The notes beneath the pieces were generated by a model that made no database searches, had not been told where the DNA came from, and saw only the letters and a program-made list of their open reading frames with translations. This document shows, one piece after another, positions 26,128-35,306 of a stretch of 64,000 nucleotides of DNA. Made by a program: the position numbers and the translations under genes. Each line of letters begins with the position of its first letter. Positions within the stretch are counted from its first letter, which is position 1. This stretch comes from Bacillus sp. FJAT-27916 (GTDB taxonomy: Bacteria; Bacillota; Bacilli; Bacillales; Pradoshiaceae). The DNA lies in assembly GCF_001183965.1 (NCBI RefSeq), contig NZ_LFZV01000001.1:1652646-1716645 (forward strand), read 5' to 3'.

Positions 26128-27267
26128 ATGATCAAAAATTATATTGCCTTCTTGAAAACAAGCGGGCTTTCCCCATATGTATGGGCCATTCTTTGCATAC
26201 TGCCGTTCTATTTCATTTTGCAATCGGATGCATCGAATCAATATAAAATGACGGGTATTGTCGTAACGCTGCTTTTTCTTTCCTTGTTCAGGGTTGCCTA
26301 TAAAACAACTGGATGGATGAAGTATGTATGGGCGATCGTGCTGATGAGCGGTTTTACAGTTATGACCATTTTGTTTGGCTATATTTATTTTGCCTTCTTT
26401 CTTGCTTATCTGGCAGGGAATATTAAGAAGAAGGCTGATTTTATCGCCATTTATGTCCTTCTGCTGATCAGTACAGGCGTCTCGATTTATTTGGGCATCC
26501 TGCTGCATCAGGCTTTCTTCCTGAAGCAAATGCCGTTTATCATCATCACGTGGCTCAGTATTACTCTGCTCCCATTTACGATTCGAAATCGCAAAGTACT
26601 TGGGCGTTTGGAAGAAAAATTGGATGATGCCAATAAGAAAATCTCAGAATTATTGGTGGTAGAGGAGAGAGAACGGATTGCCCGCGATCTCCATGATACA
26701 TTAGGGCAAAAGCTTAGTCTCATAGGGTTAAAGAGTGATCTGGCCAGAAGACTAGTTTACAAGAATCCGGAACAGGCTGCCGCAGAGCTTGTCGATGTTC
26801 AGCAGACGGCTAGGACGGCGCTGAACGAGGTACGAAAGATGGTTTCATCGATGAGGAGTATCCGTTTAAAGGATGAAATCGTGTTAGCGGAAACGATGCT
26901 GAATGCAGCTAATATCCACTTTAGCATTGATGAAAGGCAAAAATTAAAGGATATTCCGAGTTTGACGGAAAATATCCTCAGCATGTGCTTAAAGGAGTCT
27001 GTGACGAATATTGTTAAGCACAGCGGTGCAACGGAATGTAAGGTGATTTTTGAGCAAGATTGGAAGGAAACCGTTATGACAGTAAGGGATAATGGTGTCT
27101 TCAAAGGATATGAGTCCAGCCTTGACAGAGGTCATGGCCTCATGGGGATGAAAGAACGGCTGGAGTTTGTAAATGGCAGCTTTGAAATTGCTCTGAATGA
27201 AGGTACCTGCCTGATTATTAAAGTGCCGAATGAAACAAAGCAGGTTGTGAAGGAGGGGCGGGCATGA
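26128..27267 (+). CDS. desK: Thermosensor histidine kinase DesK
   Basis: Senses membrane thickness or fluidity and phosphorylates DesR in the cold. The 379-residue protein has about five membrane helices in residues 15-155, a linker coiled coil (155-180), the DHp motif ERERIARDLHDTLGQ with phospho-acceptor H189 (B. subtilis H188), and a HATPase domain with the N-box around ESVTNIVKHS and the G-box DRGHGLMGMKER. HisKA_3 type, as expected for a LuxR-type partner. A small hairpin lies in the 66-bp gap after des. It overlaps desR by 4 bp (ATGA). Confidence 0.95.
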   Translation: MIKNYIAFLKTSGLSPYVWAILCILPFYFILQSDASNQYKMTGIVVTLLFLSLFRVAYKTTGWMKYVWAIVLMSGFTVMTILFGYIYFAFFLAYLAGNIKKKADFIAIYVLLLISTGVSIYLGILLHQAFFLKQMPFIIITWLSITLLPFTIRNRKVLGRLEEKLDDANKKISELLVVEERERIARDLHDTLGQKLSLIGLKSDLARRLVYKNPEQAAAELVDVQQTARTALNEVRKMVSSMRSIRLKDEIVLAETMLNAANIHFSIDERQKLKDIPSLTENILSMCLKESVTNIVKHSGATECKVIFEQDWKETVMTVRDNGVFKGYESSLDRGHGLMGMKERLEFVNGSFEIALNEGTCLIIKVPNETKQVVKEGRA

Positions 27268-27863
27268 TCAAGATTGTGATTGCGGAGGATCAGCAAATGA
27301 TTCTTGGAGCATTTGGTTCCTTGCTGGCGCTTGAGGACGATATGGATGTGGTCGGGAAAGCATCAAATGGCGAGGAGGCACTTGCACTTGTCGCGAAGCA
27401 TCAGCCAGATATTTGTTTAATGGATATTGAAATGCCGGGAATGACCGGACTTGAGGCGGCTGAAAAGCTAAAAGGGCATGGCTGCAAGGTCATTATTTTG
27501 ACGACATTTGCGAGAACTGGCTATTTTCAGCGGGCACTTCAGGCTGGGGTGAGCGGCTATCTCCTTAAAGACAGCCCAAGCGAAGAACTGGCAGGCTCAA
27601 TCCGTCTTGTTCATGGAGGACGAAGAATCTACGCACCTGAGCTGATAGATAGTGCCTATGCAGAAGCAAACCCGCTCACAGACCGCGAGCGGGAGGTGCT
27701 TGTTCTTGTTGCGGATGGAATGAATACGAAAGAAATTGCCGCAGAGCTGGACATTAAGACAGGCACGGTCCGCAATTATATATCAGCCATTTTCGATAAA
27801 CTGGATGTGAAGAACCGGATAGAAGCCATTACACAGTCTAAGGAAAAGGGCTGGTTTAAATAG
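27264..27863 (+). CDS. desR: Response regulator DesR (NarL/LuxR type)
   Basis: A 199-residue transcriptional activator of des. The receiver domain (1-120) has the acidic pocket E8-D9, phosphorylation site D54 (LMDIEMPG), and K-containing loop LLKDSPSE; the LuxR-type HTH (about 135-199) has LTDREREVLVLVADG and the recognition helix GTVRNYISAIFDKL. The ATGA overlap with desK implies coupled translation. Its likely targets are the two palindromes at 24934-24972. Confidence 0.96.
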   Translation: MIKIVIAEDQQMILGAFGSLLALEDDMDVVGKASNGEEALALVAKHQPDICLMDIEMPGMTGLEAAEKLKGHGCKVIILTTFARTGYFQRALQAGVSGYLLKDSPSEELAGSIRLVHGGRRIYAPELIDSAYAEANPLTDREREVLVLVADGMNTKEIAAELDIKTGTVRNYISAIFDKLDVKNRIEAITQSKEKGWFK

Positions 27864-27894
27864 TCTTTAAGCAGCGGGCTATTTTTTTATGTAG

Positions 27895-28023
27895 TTATTT
27901 TTCCTTCTTTAATAACGCAATGATTTCTTTGTTTTGCTGTTTGATGCTCTTAAGGATTCGTTCCAGGTTATTTCCTGTAATGAATACGATAAGAATGAGG
28001 GCTATTCCAATTAACAAATCCAC
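27895..28023 (-). CDS. 42-residue single-pass membrane protein
   Basis: Starts with GTG at 28023 preceded by AAAGGAG. Residues 2-17 (LLIGIALILIVFITG) form a membrane helix, followed by a charged helical tail with NNLERILKSIKQQNKEI and ending KKEK. Similar short membrane/coiled-coil peptides are widespread in Bacillus, but I cannot name this one. It is convergent with desR. The architecture and ribosome site make it a credible gene despite its size. Confidence 0.65.
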   Translation of the reverse strand: MDLLIGIALILIVFITGNNLERILKSIKQQNKEIIALLKKEK

Positions 28024-28086
28024 AATTATGAACTCCTTTTTATGATATGACTTTCTACTATTATATTCATTTTTCTATTAAATGGG

Positions 28087-28112
28087 AACTCTGCCAAAAG
28101 CAGAGTTTTTTT
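28087..28112 (+). terminator. intrinsic terminator downstream of desR
   Basis: AACTCTGC (28087-28094) pairs with GCAGAGTT (28100-28107), followed by T7. It lies beyond the antisense 42-residue gene and is the best terminator for the des-desK-desR transcript. Confidence 0.75.
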
Positions 28113-28175
28113 CGTCTTACTTAAAAGTTCAAATGGGATTATTTGGTATAATGGTAGAAAAGGTTAAAAGGAAGG

Positions 28176-28292
28176 GTGCGTATTACGGAAGAATGTCTGA
28201 AGATGAGTTTTCCTGATTTTTATGTTCTCGACATGAAGGATATAACGAAGGAGAGCCAAGGTAAGTCCGTATTTTTACATGAGGGGTTATGA
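28176..28292 (+). CDS. possible 38-residue ORF
   Basis: GTG start touching a ribosome-site-like AAAAGGAAGG; the peptide begins MRITEECLKMSFPDFYVLDM and ends FLHEGL. TATAAT at 28147-28152 lies upstream. It resembles the N-terminal piece of a longer protein, so it may be a remnant. Weak evidence. Confidence 0.25.
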   Translation: MRITEECLKMSFPDFYVLDMKDITKESQGKSVFLHEGL

Positions 28293-28344
28293 TCGGCATC
28301 GTATCATTATAGCAGGATGTTCAAGAAATAAGGAGGTTACTCAT

Positions 28345-28776
28345 ATGAATAAGGTGACATGTATTTGTTTAGGTGTCAGAAGTATGGAGCGATCAGTCAG
28401 GTTTTATAGGGACAAGTTAGGTTTTCAGACAAATGAGAAAAGGAATCAACCGGAAGTCATATTCTTCAACACTCCGGGGACGAAATTTGAATTATTCCCG
28501 CTCGAAGAATTGGCAAAGGATATTCGGGAATCAGACCCTCCTTCAATTGGAACGGGTTTTAACGGTATTACTTTGGCCTATAATGTGGAGCAGAAAGAGG
28601 ATGTTCAGAACATCATTGAACTGGCACGTAGCGCTGGTGCGACTATCGTGAAGGAACCGCAGGATGCCTCTTGGGGCGGCTACCATGCCTATTTTACCGA
28701 TTTGGACGGATATTACTGGGAGGTTGTTTGGGGACCGAACTTCCAGTTTGATCAGAATGGAATGCTCGTTTTTTAG
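28345..28776 (+). CDS. VOC (glyoxalase/bleomycin-resistance/dioxygenase fold) family protein
   Basis: A 143-residue protein built of two beta-alpha-beta-beta-beta modules: VTCICLGVRSMERSVRFYRD for the first, and GGYHAYFTDLDGYYWEVVW for the second. D and E residues near the ends of the strands (FELFP, YYWEVVW) could bind a divalent metal. The family includes lyases, dioxygenases and antibiotic-binding proteins; the substrate is unknown. AAGGAGGT (28330-28337) fixes the ATG at 28345, so the open frame upstream to 28279 is not used. Confidence 0.88.
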   Translation: MNKVTCICLGVRSMERSVRFYRDKLGFQTNEKRNQPEVIFFNTPGTKFELFPLEELAKDIRESDPPSIGTGFNGITLAYNVEQKEDVQNIIELARSAGATIVKEPQDASWGGYHAYFTDLDGYYWEVVWGPNFQFDQNGMLVF

Positions 28777-28873
28777 CCTTGAAAGATGTTCTGTGGCTGA
28801 TTCATCTAGACCTTAAATCTGGGTCCGATTGATCAGCAAGTGCATAAGATAGATGAAAAAGGCGGAACATTCC

Positions 28874-29002
28874 ATGAAGAAATATTATTGTCCACATTGC
28901 AGGACATTGCATGATAGGCCTATCCAATGTGATATCTGCGGCTGTGAGGAATTGAAGGAGATTTCCATTACGATTCAGCATAATGAGAAGGAAAAAGATT
29001 GA
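28874..29002 (+). CDS. 42-residue zinc-ribbon protein
   Basis: MKKYYCPHCRTLHDRPIQC then DICGCEEL: two CxxC knuckles (CPHC and CDIC, plus a further Cys) 13 residues apart, a rubredoxin-like zinc site, followed by a strand and a Lys/Glu-rich tail. GGCGGA gives a modest ribosome site 8 bases upstream. Unknown function; possibly co-transcribed with the VOC gene. Confidence 0.65.
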   Translation: MKKYYCPHCRTLHDRPIQCDICGCEELKEISITIQHNEKEKD

Positions 29003-29126
29003 ATGATTGTGAGGAAGTTGTTTTGGAAGTTTCAATTTCCATTGAAAATGATTATCACCCATGCTAAGATATAAGTATAGTGAGAGACATTCTCAACTGT
29101 ACTACATAACAGGGAAGGTGCATATC

Positions 29127-29213
29127 ATGGTTTGGGTATTTGTCGGCACAACTGTTACAACTTTTAGCACGGTGATGGTTTATGTTTTGAATAATGTGGC
29201 CAGCCCAAAGTGA
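29127..29213 (+). CDS. 28-residue single-helix membrane peptide
   Basis: AGGGAAGGTG ends 6 bases before the ATG. The peptide starts MVWVFVGTTVTTFST, is hydrophobic over about 20 residues and ends in Asn/Ala/Ser/Pro/Lys. It may be a small membrane-associated regulator; only the ribosome site and composition support it. Confidence 0.45.
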   Translation: MVWVFVGTTVTTFSTVMVYVLNNVASPK

Positions 29214-29297
29214 GTGTTTGTCTCAGGGATCCCAATTACAAACGCTCTCTTTGGTTAGCTGGATTAGACTTGGTATAAATGAATAAGTGAACGGTAT

Positions 29298-29338
29298 AGG
29301 AATGCGTAAGGAGAGTCATCTTTCGGATTCCTTTTTTG
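29298..29338 (+). terminator. intrinsic terminator before dynA
   Basis: AGGAAT (29298-29303) pairs with ATTCCT (29327-29332), with further weak pairing inside, and is followed by T6. Confidence 0.6.
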
Positions 29339-29438
29339 TTTTTTTGGTGATTTCAGAATTGGGGATAAACAATGGTCAATTTGCCGGTCTATCATGTAAA
29401 ATAAGAAAATGAAGTCACGACAATTTAAGGGGATTGCT

Positions 29439-32400
29439 ATGATCACACACAAGAGTCAGAATGATTACATGTATCTTTACGGCATATATCGATTTTTTGA
29501 CCGAAGCGGGGATAGGGAGCGGTCAGAAAAGACGAAGGAAATCATGGAAAAAATGTATGATAATAAGTACAGTTTAGCTTTTTGCGGACATTTTTCGGCT
29601 GGGAAATCTACGGTTATCAATTATTTGCTTGGCCAGACTGTGCTGCCATCGAGTCCTATCCCAACGAGTGCGAATATCGTTCGTATTGAAAGCGGTAACG
29701 GGGAAGCTCGAATTACATTGGCTGACGGACGGATTGCTGTATTTCCTCCGCCAATCAATTTTTCAGTGATGAAAGATTATGCGAAGAATGGTGCGGAAAT
29801 ACAAAGTATTAATTTACGAATTGAAGGTTTTCCCTTTGGGGACCAGGTTGCCCTTCTCGATACACCGGGAATTGATTCGACTGATGATGCACATGAACGT
29901 TCGACTGCTTCAAGCTTTCATATGGCTGATTCTGTTTTTTATGTGACGGATTATAACCATATTCAGTCAGAGGTCAATTTTCAGTTTACGAAAGATTTAA
30001 CGAAGATGGGGAAAAAGCTGTATATCATCATCAATCAGATCGATAAGCATGACGATCGAGAGCTTCCCTTCTCCACCATCAAGGAGAGTGTGAGGCGGGC
30101 ATTCCATGAGTGGGATGTAAAGCCTGAGGAGATTTATTATACAACCATGAGAGATGAAGACCATCCGTATAATCAGGCTCGGAAGGTGAAGGAGAAGATT
30201 GAAGAGCTTTCAAGGATCCCGTTACAAATGGATATTCCTTCCCTTGTAAGAAGACTTATTGATGAGCATCTTGCATGGAGGAATGCACAGGATGAGGATT
30301 TGTATATGGCCCTATCTGAAAAGCTTCGTTCCTATGATCCTGTCTTATTGGAAGCGGTTGAGCAGTCAGAGCGGCTGGATAAGAAAATCCAGACATATGG
30401 TGAGGAAGCGAAACGCCGCTTTGAGGAGAAGGCCAATGCCATTCTGAAGAATGCAAACCTGACACCTTATGAAACGAGGGAGATTGTAAGGCAATACCTT
30501 GAAGCTAATGTTACCTCCTTTAAGATCGGCTTCTTTGGGAAACAGAAAACCTTGCAGGAGCGTGAGCGAAGAAGGCAGCTGCTAGAGGAGGATGTGAAGA
30601 AGCAGACAGATTCTACCGTCATCTGGCACCTGCAGGAACTGTTTCGTAATCTGCTTTCAGAGTATCCTGGTGATAAGCAAAAGGGATTGGATCTTATACA
30701 AGCGTTTACGTATGAAATTCCGTACGGTGATTTGTTAAAGATAGAGCCGCTTGCCGCTATGACAGGTGACCTTGTTCTGAACTTCTCTGACCGTCTTGCC
30801 TCAGATATTAAGAAATCATCGTTACATCAGGCAAAGATTTTGGCAGACAGATTGTTTAATGATTGGGAAAAGGAACGTAAAGGCTTATTTAAAACGGTGA
30901 AAGTAAGAATGGAAGAAACCCCGGATCTCTTGGAAGTATGGGATAAGTGGCAGAATGCCAAACAGGAGCAATTGGCTTATGAGGCAGAGGTTATGAAAGA
31001 ATTAGGGAAGCGGCCAAGGTTCCCGCTAGCTGAGATTGAGGATTTCCTGAAACCGGAAGAACAGGTGGAGGTTATCATTCCGAAAGCAACGGATGAGATG
31101 AATCTGTCAGAGCAAGAATTGGATGAACCGGCGGTTGACGGAGATGAAAAGAATCAAGTAAATCTTCCGCCCGCTAATGATATTATGGACCGGCTTTTGC
31201 AAGCTGCTGCGATATTAAAGGATGTTCCAGGGTTTAAGAAGCAAGCGGCAGAATTGAGCGCTCGTTCACTCAGCTTCCAAAACCAAACGTATACATTAGC
31301 TTTATTTGGTGCCTTCAGTGCAGGCAAATCGTCCTTTGCCAATGCTCTTTTAGGGTCTAATTTACTGCCAGTCTCTCCAAATCCAACAACAGCCGTTATC
31401 AATCGAATTCTCCCGCCCACTGGTGAGCATCGGAATGGAACGGCGGTCATTTTCGCTAAGACAGAAAAGATGCTAATTGATGATTTGAACGGTATATGGT
31501 TGGATGAAGGGCTTAATGTCCAAGATTTGGAGCTGGCGAAGCGCCAGGCAAAGACTCTTTTAGCTAAGAAAAGAGAGGCACTTGGACTTCGTGCTTCCTT
31601 CCTGGAAGCATTCATGACCGGTATTGACCAGTTCAAAGCCAATCTTGGGGAAGTATTCACGGTTAGCATCGATGATTTTGCCGCCTATGCGACGGATGAA
31701 GCAAAATCCTGCTTCATTGAGAAGATTGATCTGTATTATGATTGTGAACTGACGAGAAAAGGAGTCATTCTTGTCGATACTCCTGGAGCAGATTCGATTA
31801 ATGCTAGACATACAGGTACATCATTCAATTATATTAAGCACTCGGATGCGATTTGCTTTATAACGTATTATAACCATCCTTTCTCGAGGGCAGACAGGAA
31901 CTTCCTTGACCAATTGGGCCGGGTAAAGGATTCCTTCAGCTTGGATAAAATGTTCTTCCTTTTGAATGCGGCAGACCTTGCAGCGGATGAACAGGAACGA
32001 GAGCTAGTGGTGGAATACTTGGATTCTCAGTTAAGGGAATCTGGCATCAGGAATCCACGTATATTCCCTATCTCGAGCCGATCGGCACTACAGATGCGAA
32101 CAGGCTCGCAGGATGAGAATGCCGAGCGCTATGTCTATTTGTTCGAAAAATTTGAGGAGGCCTTCCATGGGTTTCTTGATCATGACTTAAAATCCTTGCT
32201 GCTCACCGCAAGTTGGTCGGAGCTGCAGAAAGCCTATCATTTATTATGTCAGTCGGTTGAGTTGGCAAATGAGAGTGAAGAGAAGAAGCGGGAGAGAAAA
32301 GAATCGCTTGAACGAAACTGGCAAGAGATTCAAAAGCTCCTGCAAGAAAAAACATTTACTCATGAAGGTGAATTGGCAAGGCAGGAGGCAGAAGAGCTCC

Positions 32401-33077
32401 TGTTCTACAGCAAGCAGCGTTTAGGCTTGAATTTCCCGAGTGTTTTCAAGGAATACTTCCACCCTGGAAGAATAACCAATGATAGACAATCATTAGTCAG
32501 AAGCATGAATCTCCTGCTTGATGATATGAAATTGGTGATCATGAATGAATGGCAGGCTGCCTCGCTTCGGTTAGAGAAGGCGATTGAGAAGACAATGAGG
32601 GAAGCCTATCTGCGACTGGCAGAATCAGCTCAAGCAGTTCAGAAGGATTGGGCATTTGGCGAGCCTTCTCTCGCAGTCCAAGAGGAATTCCTCCAACAAT
32701 CTCCATTACAGAATGTGAGTGCAAGTGATTTCAAGGAGGAATTAAGACTATTCAAGGGGACAAATGCCTTCTTCGAAAAGGATGGACGCAAAGCGATGGA
32801 GCGGTCTGTTTATGACAAGCTTGAGACGCTGATTGATGAATACTATACCGAACAAAAGAAAAGTCTGTTATCGTATGCAGAGTATATAACTGAGGCATTA
32901 GGCGAACAATTGACCAGCTCCATGCTGGCTGATGGGGCAGAGATTGTTTCTGGCCTAAAGCAAATGCTAGAGGAGCAGTCGAATCCGGCTGCTTACGAGC
33001 AGGCAGCTGAACGCCTTGGCAGCATAATGAAGAGAGAAGGGAATGATCGAAAGGTTGACACTTATACAAGAAACTGA
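29439..33077 (+). CDS. dynA: Bacterial dynamin DynA (double dynamin-like protein)
   Basis: Large GTPase that tethers and fuses or repairs membranes under stress (1212 residues; B. subtilis DynA has 1193). It is an internal fusion of two dynamin modules. Module 1: P-loop GHFSAGKST (about 49-57), switch DTPGIDS (about 141), NQIDKHD. Module 2: P-loop GAFSAGKSS (about 624), DTPGADS (about 781), NAADLA. Each is followed by a long helical stalk; the region around ESEEKKRERKESLERNWQE (about 945) is strongly coiled-coil. AAGGGGAT fits the ATG at 29439. The 3' end overlaps the sulfurtransferase gene by 35 bp. Confidence 0.95.
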   Translation: MITHKSQNDYMYLYGIYRFFDRSGDRERSEKTKEIMEKMYDNKYSLAFCGHFSAGKSTVINYLLGQTVLPSSPIPTSANIVRIESGNGEARITLADGRIAVFPPPINFSVMKDYAKNGAEIQSINLRIEGFPFGDQVALLDTPGIDSTDDAHERSTASSFHMADSVFYVTDYNHIQSEVNFQFTKDLTKMGKKLYIIINQIDKHDDRELPFSTIKESVRRAFHEWDVKPEEIYYTTMRDEDHPYNQARKVKEKIEELSRIPLQMDIPSLVRRLIDEHLAWRNAQDEDLYMALSEKLRSYDPVLLEAVEQSERLDKKIQTYGEEAKRRFEEKANAILKNANLTPYETREIVRQYLEANVTSFKIGFFGKQKTLQERERRRQLLEEDVKKQTDSTVIWHLQELFRNLLSEYPGDKQKGLDLIQAFTYEIPYGDLLKIEPLAAMTGDLVLNFSDRLASDIKKSSLHQAKILADRLFNDWEKERKGLFKTVKVRMEETPDLLEVWDKWQNAKQEQLAYEAEVMKELGKRPRFPLAEIEDFLKPEEQVEVIIPKATDEMNLSEQELDEPAVDGDEKNQVNLPPANDIMDRLLQAAAILKDVPGFKKQAAELSARSLSFQNQTYTLALFGAFSAGKSSFANALLGSNLLPVSPNPTTAVINRILPPTGEHRNGTAVIFAKTEKMLIDDLNGIWLDEGLNVQDLELAKRQAKTLLAKKREALGLRASFLEAFMTGIDQFKANLGEVFTVSIDDFAAYATDEAKSCFIEKIDLYYDCELTRKGVILVDTPGADSINARHTGTSFNYIKHSDAICFITYYNHPFSRADRNFLDQLGRVKDSFSLDKMFFLLNAADLAADEQERELVVEYLDSQLRESGIRNPRIFPISSRSALQMRTGSQDENAERYVYLFEKFEEAFHGFLDHDLKSLLLTASWSELQKAYHLLCQSVELANESEEKKRERKESLERNWQEIQKLLQEKTFTHEGELARQEAEELLFYSKQRLGLNFPSVFKEYFHPGRITNDRQSLVRSMNLLLDDMKLVIMNEWQAASLRLEKAIEKTMREAYLRLAESAQAVQKDWAFGEPSLAVQEEFLQQSPLQNVSASDFKEELRLFKGTNAFFEKDGRKAMERSVYDKLETLIDEYYTEQKKSLLSYAEYITEALGEQLTSSMLADGAEIVSGLKQMLEEQSNPAAYEQAAERLGSIMKREGNDRKVDTYTRN

Positions 33078-33885
33078 ATGGCTGTTCCAGCGATTGACCG
33101 ACAGCCGCGTGAGGATCGTCGATTGCCAATATGACCTATCTAATGAGGGGAAGGGACGGGAAAGCTATAATGAAGAGCACATTCCCTCAGCTGCCTATGC
33201 AGATACTGGAGGAGACCTTTCCTCAAAAGTATTGGAGCATGGGGGCAGGCATCCGCTGCCTTCAAAAGAAACGTTCGTCCGTTTTATGCAGCAATTAGGC
33301 GTTGACCAAGATTCCATCGTCATTGCCTATGATGGAGGGGAAGGAGCCTTTGCTGCCCGATTTCTTTGGCTTAGCGAGCTTTATGGCTATAGCGGCGTAT
33401 ACGTCTTAAATGGAGGTTTGAAGGCTTGGAAAGAGCAGGGTTATCCAGTAACAGCTGAAATTCCTAATTTGCCATCTTCTGATTACTGGCCAGAAGAAGA
33501 AAATAAGGTCTTGGCTGCATACGAAGAGGTGAAAGCACTCTCAGCCGGCAAAGCAGCTGGTGTTTTGATTGACTCCAGGGAAGAGGGCCGTTACATGGGT
33601 CTCTATGAGCCAATTGATGCGAAGTGCGGCCATATCCCGAAAGCCATCAATTATGAATGGATGGGAAATCTAGATGATGGCCTCTATTTGAAGGACAGCC
33701 AGCTTGCCGGCCGCTTTGCCGATATTGATAGAGAGACATCCATTATGGTTTATTGCGGGTCTGGCATTACCGCATGTGTTAACTACATTGCTCTCAAGCA
33801 GGCTGGTTATCAGGATGTAAAAGTCTATGGCGGCAGTTTTAGCGATTGGATCTCTTATGATGAAAACCCTGTTGAAACAAACTGA
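33043..33885 (+). CDS. Rhodanese-type thiosulfate/3-mercaptopyruvate sulfurtransferase
   Basis: A 280-residue protein with two tandem rhodanese domains: an inactive N-terminal one (about 10-130) and a C-terminal one (about 150-278) with the persulfide-forming cysteine in the loop CGSGITA. A CGSG-type loop is typical of mercaptopyruvate- or thiosulfate-acting enzymes. It overlaps dynA by 35 bp, so it is read from the same transcript. The start is uncertain: ATG 33043 is almost adjacent to AGAGAAGGGA, while TTG 33052 has better spacing. Confidence 0.9.
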   Translation: MIERLTLIQETEWLFQRLTDSRVRIVDCQYDLSNEGKGRESYNEEHIPSAAYADTGGDLSSKVLEHGGRHPLPSKETFVRFMQQLGVDQDSIVIAYDGGEGAFAARFLWLSELYGYSGVYVLNGGLKAWKEQGYPVTAEIPNLPSSDYWPEEENKVLAAYEEVKALSAGKAAGVLIDSREEGRYMGLYEPIDAKCGHIPKAINYEWMGNLDDGLYLKDSQLAGRFADIDRETSIMVYCGSGITACVNYIALKQAGYQDVKVYGGSFSDWISYDENPVETN

Positions 33886-33940
33886 GGTGGAAGACCTTTG
33901 CTTCTGGCAATTTTTATTTGGGGCAGCCTGAGGCTTCCTA

Positions 33941-33949
33941 TGCTAAAAT
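33941..33949 (+). promoter_or_regulatory. extended -10 promoter candidate for ypcP
   Basis: TGCTAAAAT, an extended -10, about 50 bases before the start codon; no good -35. Confidence 0.4.
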
Positions 33950-34001
33950 GGAGCAATCATGATATTATTTCAAGACCGAATAGAGAACAGGGGATGCAAT
34001 C

Positions 34002-34889
34002 ATGCAGGACAATCGAACACTCTTATTAATCGATGGTTTCAATCTGCTCAGCCGCGGCTATTTTGCGACAGCGTACGGCAAGACAGAGGACCAATTATAT
34101 AAAAGCAGCAATGGCGTATATACGAACGCACTTCGGGTATTCTTCCAGAAAATGTTTTCTCTTGTGCGAACAAATGAGGTGACCCATCTGGCTGTTGCTT
34201 GGGATGTGAAGAGGGAAGAGTCCTCTAGGCGCCAGAAGTATGATTTCTACAAGGCGACAAGAGGGGAGCTGCCAGCACCGCTTATTATGCAATATGAGGT
34301 ATTGCGGGAGGTACTGGATAAGGCAGGAGTAAAACAGCTTTCCGTACCGTCCTATGAGGCGGATGATGTGATTGGAACCATCTCGACGCTTTGGAGCATG
34401 AATGAATTTGGGCACTGCTATATTTACAGTAATGACCGAGATTTATTCCAGCTTCTCAATGAACGGACAACACAGATTATTGCCGGTAGGGCGGGTGAGA
34501 CTCACTATACTATTGACCAGTTCAGACTTGATTATGGTATTGATTCAGCGCAGTGGGTGGATGTGAAGGCTTTGCTCGGAGATTCAAGCGATAATATTCC
34601 GGGATGTCCGGGAATTGGAGAGAAGACGGCCTTGCCGCTTATCCAGCATTACGAATCGCTTGAGGGACTTTATGAGCAGCTGGAGGAACTTGATTCGAAG
34701 TTTAACCGCTGCCGAAAGAAATTACATGCTGGGAGAGAGTCAGCCTTTATCAGCAAGGAGCTCGCACAAATTATTTGTGATATCGAGGAATTCACAGCCT
34801 GGACGCATGAAGAGCTGATGTACATGCCTGACCATGACCGCTTAGAGGAAGAGCTGTCGAAATTAGACTTGAATATACGGACACGTTAA
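34002..34889 (+). CDS. ypcP: YpcP, 5'-3' exonuclease (FEN-like)
   Basis: Stand-alone homologue of the 5'-nuclease domain of DNA polymerase I, 295 residues; acts in removal of RNA primers and flaps. Metal-binding motifs: LLIDGFNLL at the N-terminus, YEADDVIGT (about 117), YSNDRDLFQLL (about 143) and the helix-hairpin-helix GDSSDNIPGCPGIGEKTA (about 190). Essentially the same domain layout as B. subtilis YpcP, and the same neighbourhood. A 306-bp inverted-repeat element begins 6 bases after the stop. Confidence 0.95.
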   Translation: MQDNRTLLLIDGFNLLSRGYFATAYGKTEDQLYKSSNGVYTNALRVFFQKMFSLVRTNEVTHLAVAWDVKREESSRRQKYDFYKATRGELPAPLIMQYEVLREVLDKAGVKQLSVPSYEADDVIGTISTLWSMNEFGHCYIYSNDRDLFQLLNERTTQIIAGRAGETHYTIDQFRLDYGIDSAQWVDVKALLGDSSDNIPGCPGIGEKTALPLIQHYESLEGLYEQLEELDSKFNRCRKKLHAGRESAFISKELAQIICDIEEFTAWTHEELMYMPDHDRLEEELSKLDLNIRTR

Positions 34890-34895
34890 ACTGAA

Positions 34896-35201
34896 AGAGG
34901 CTGGGACATAAATATTTCAGTCAATGATAACCCGAATGATTAGACGATAAAGGAATGATTCTATCGTCTAATCATTCGGGTCTTTATTTGTTGTTTTCCC
35001 TGTATGAGTTGATTGTGGCTTTCTACTATTAGTGACTAGGGGAATGGAGCGAAATGTACACGACTCCTGCGGGAAGTAGAGGGAAGCGAGTGCATTTCGT
35101 GAAATGGAACGGACTTGTCTTTCCAACTGCTATTGATTACAAAGAATAAATGACAATCATTCATTTTTGAGGGTCATTGATTAAGTTTTGTCCCAACCTC
35201 T
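34896..35201. repeat. 306-bp MITE-like element with imperfect terminal inverted repeats
   Basis: The left end AGAGGCTGGGACATAA (34896-34911) matches the reverse complement of the right end, AGAGGTTGGGACAAAA (35201-35186). Similarity continues inward (TCAATGA then CCC on both arms). No transposase or ORF inside. It contains CGACTCCTGCGGGA (35071-), a motif typical of dispersed Bacillaceae intergenic repeats, and an inner CGAAATG/CATTTCG pair (35050-35056, 35093-35099). Confidence 0.75.
34930..34981 (+). terminator. 20-bp perfect inverted repeat within the element; possible ypcP terminator
   Basis: 34930-34949 (starts ACCCGAATGA) is perfectly complementary to 34962-34981, with a 12-base loop; CTTTATTTG follows. 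Strong stem, weak U-tract. Confidence 0.6.
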
Positions 35202-35306
35202 ATGTTATGGCCTTATTCAGACAATTCGACAAAAAACTGTATCCAACTCCATAAAAATGTTTTACAATTATCATGTATTGACGTGAAGGAGTGTGTTTCA
35301 GGGGTC

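Noticed and set aside
34896-35201. Insertion sequence
   Set aside because: Terminal inverted repeats are present, but no transposase frame fits in 306 bp; at most a non-autonomous element.
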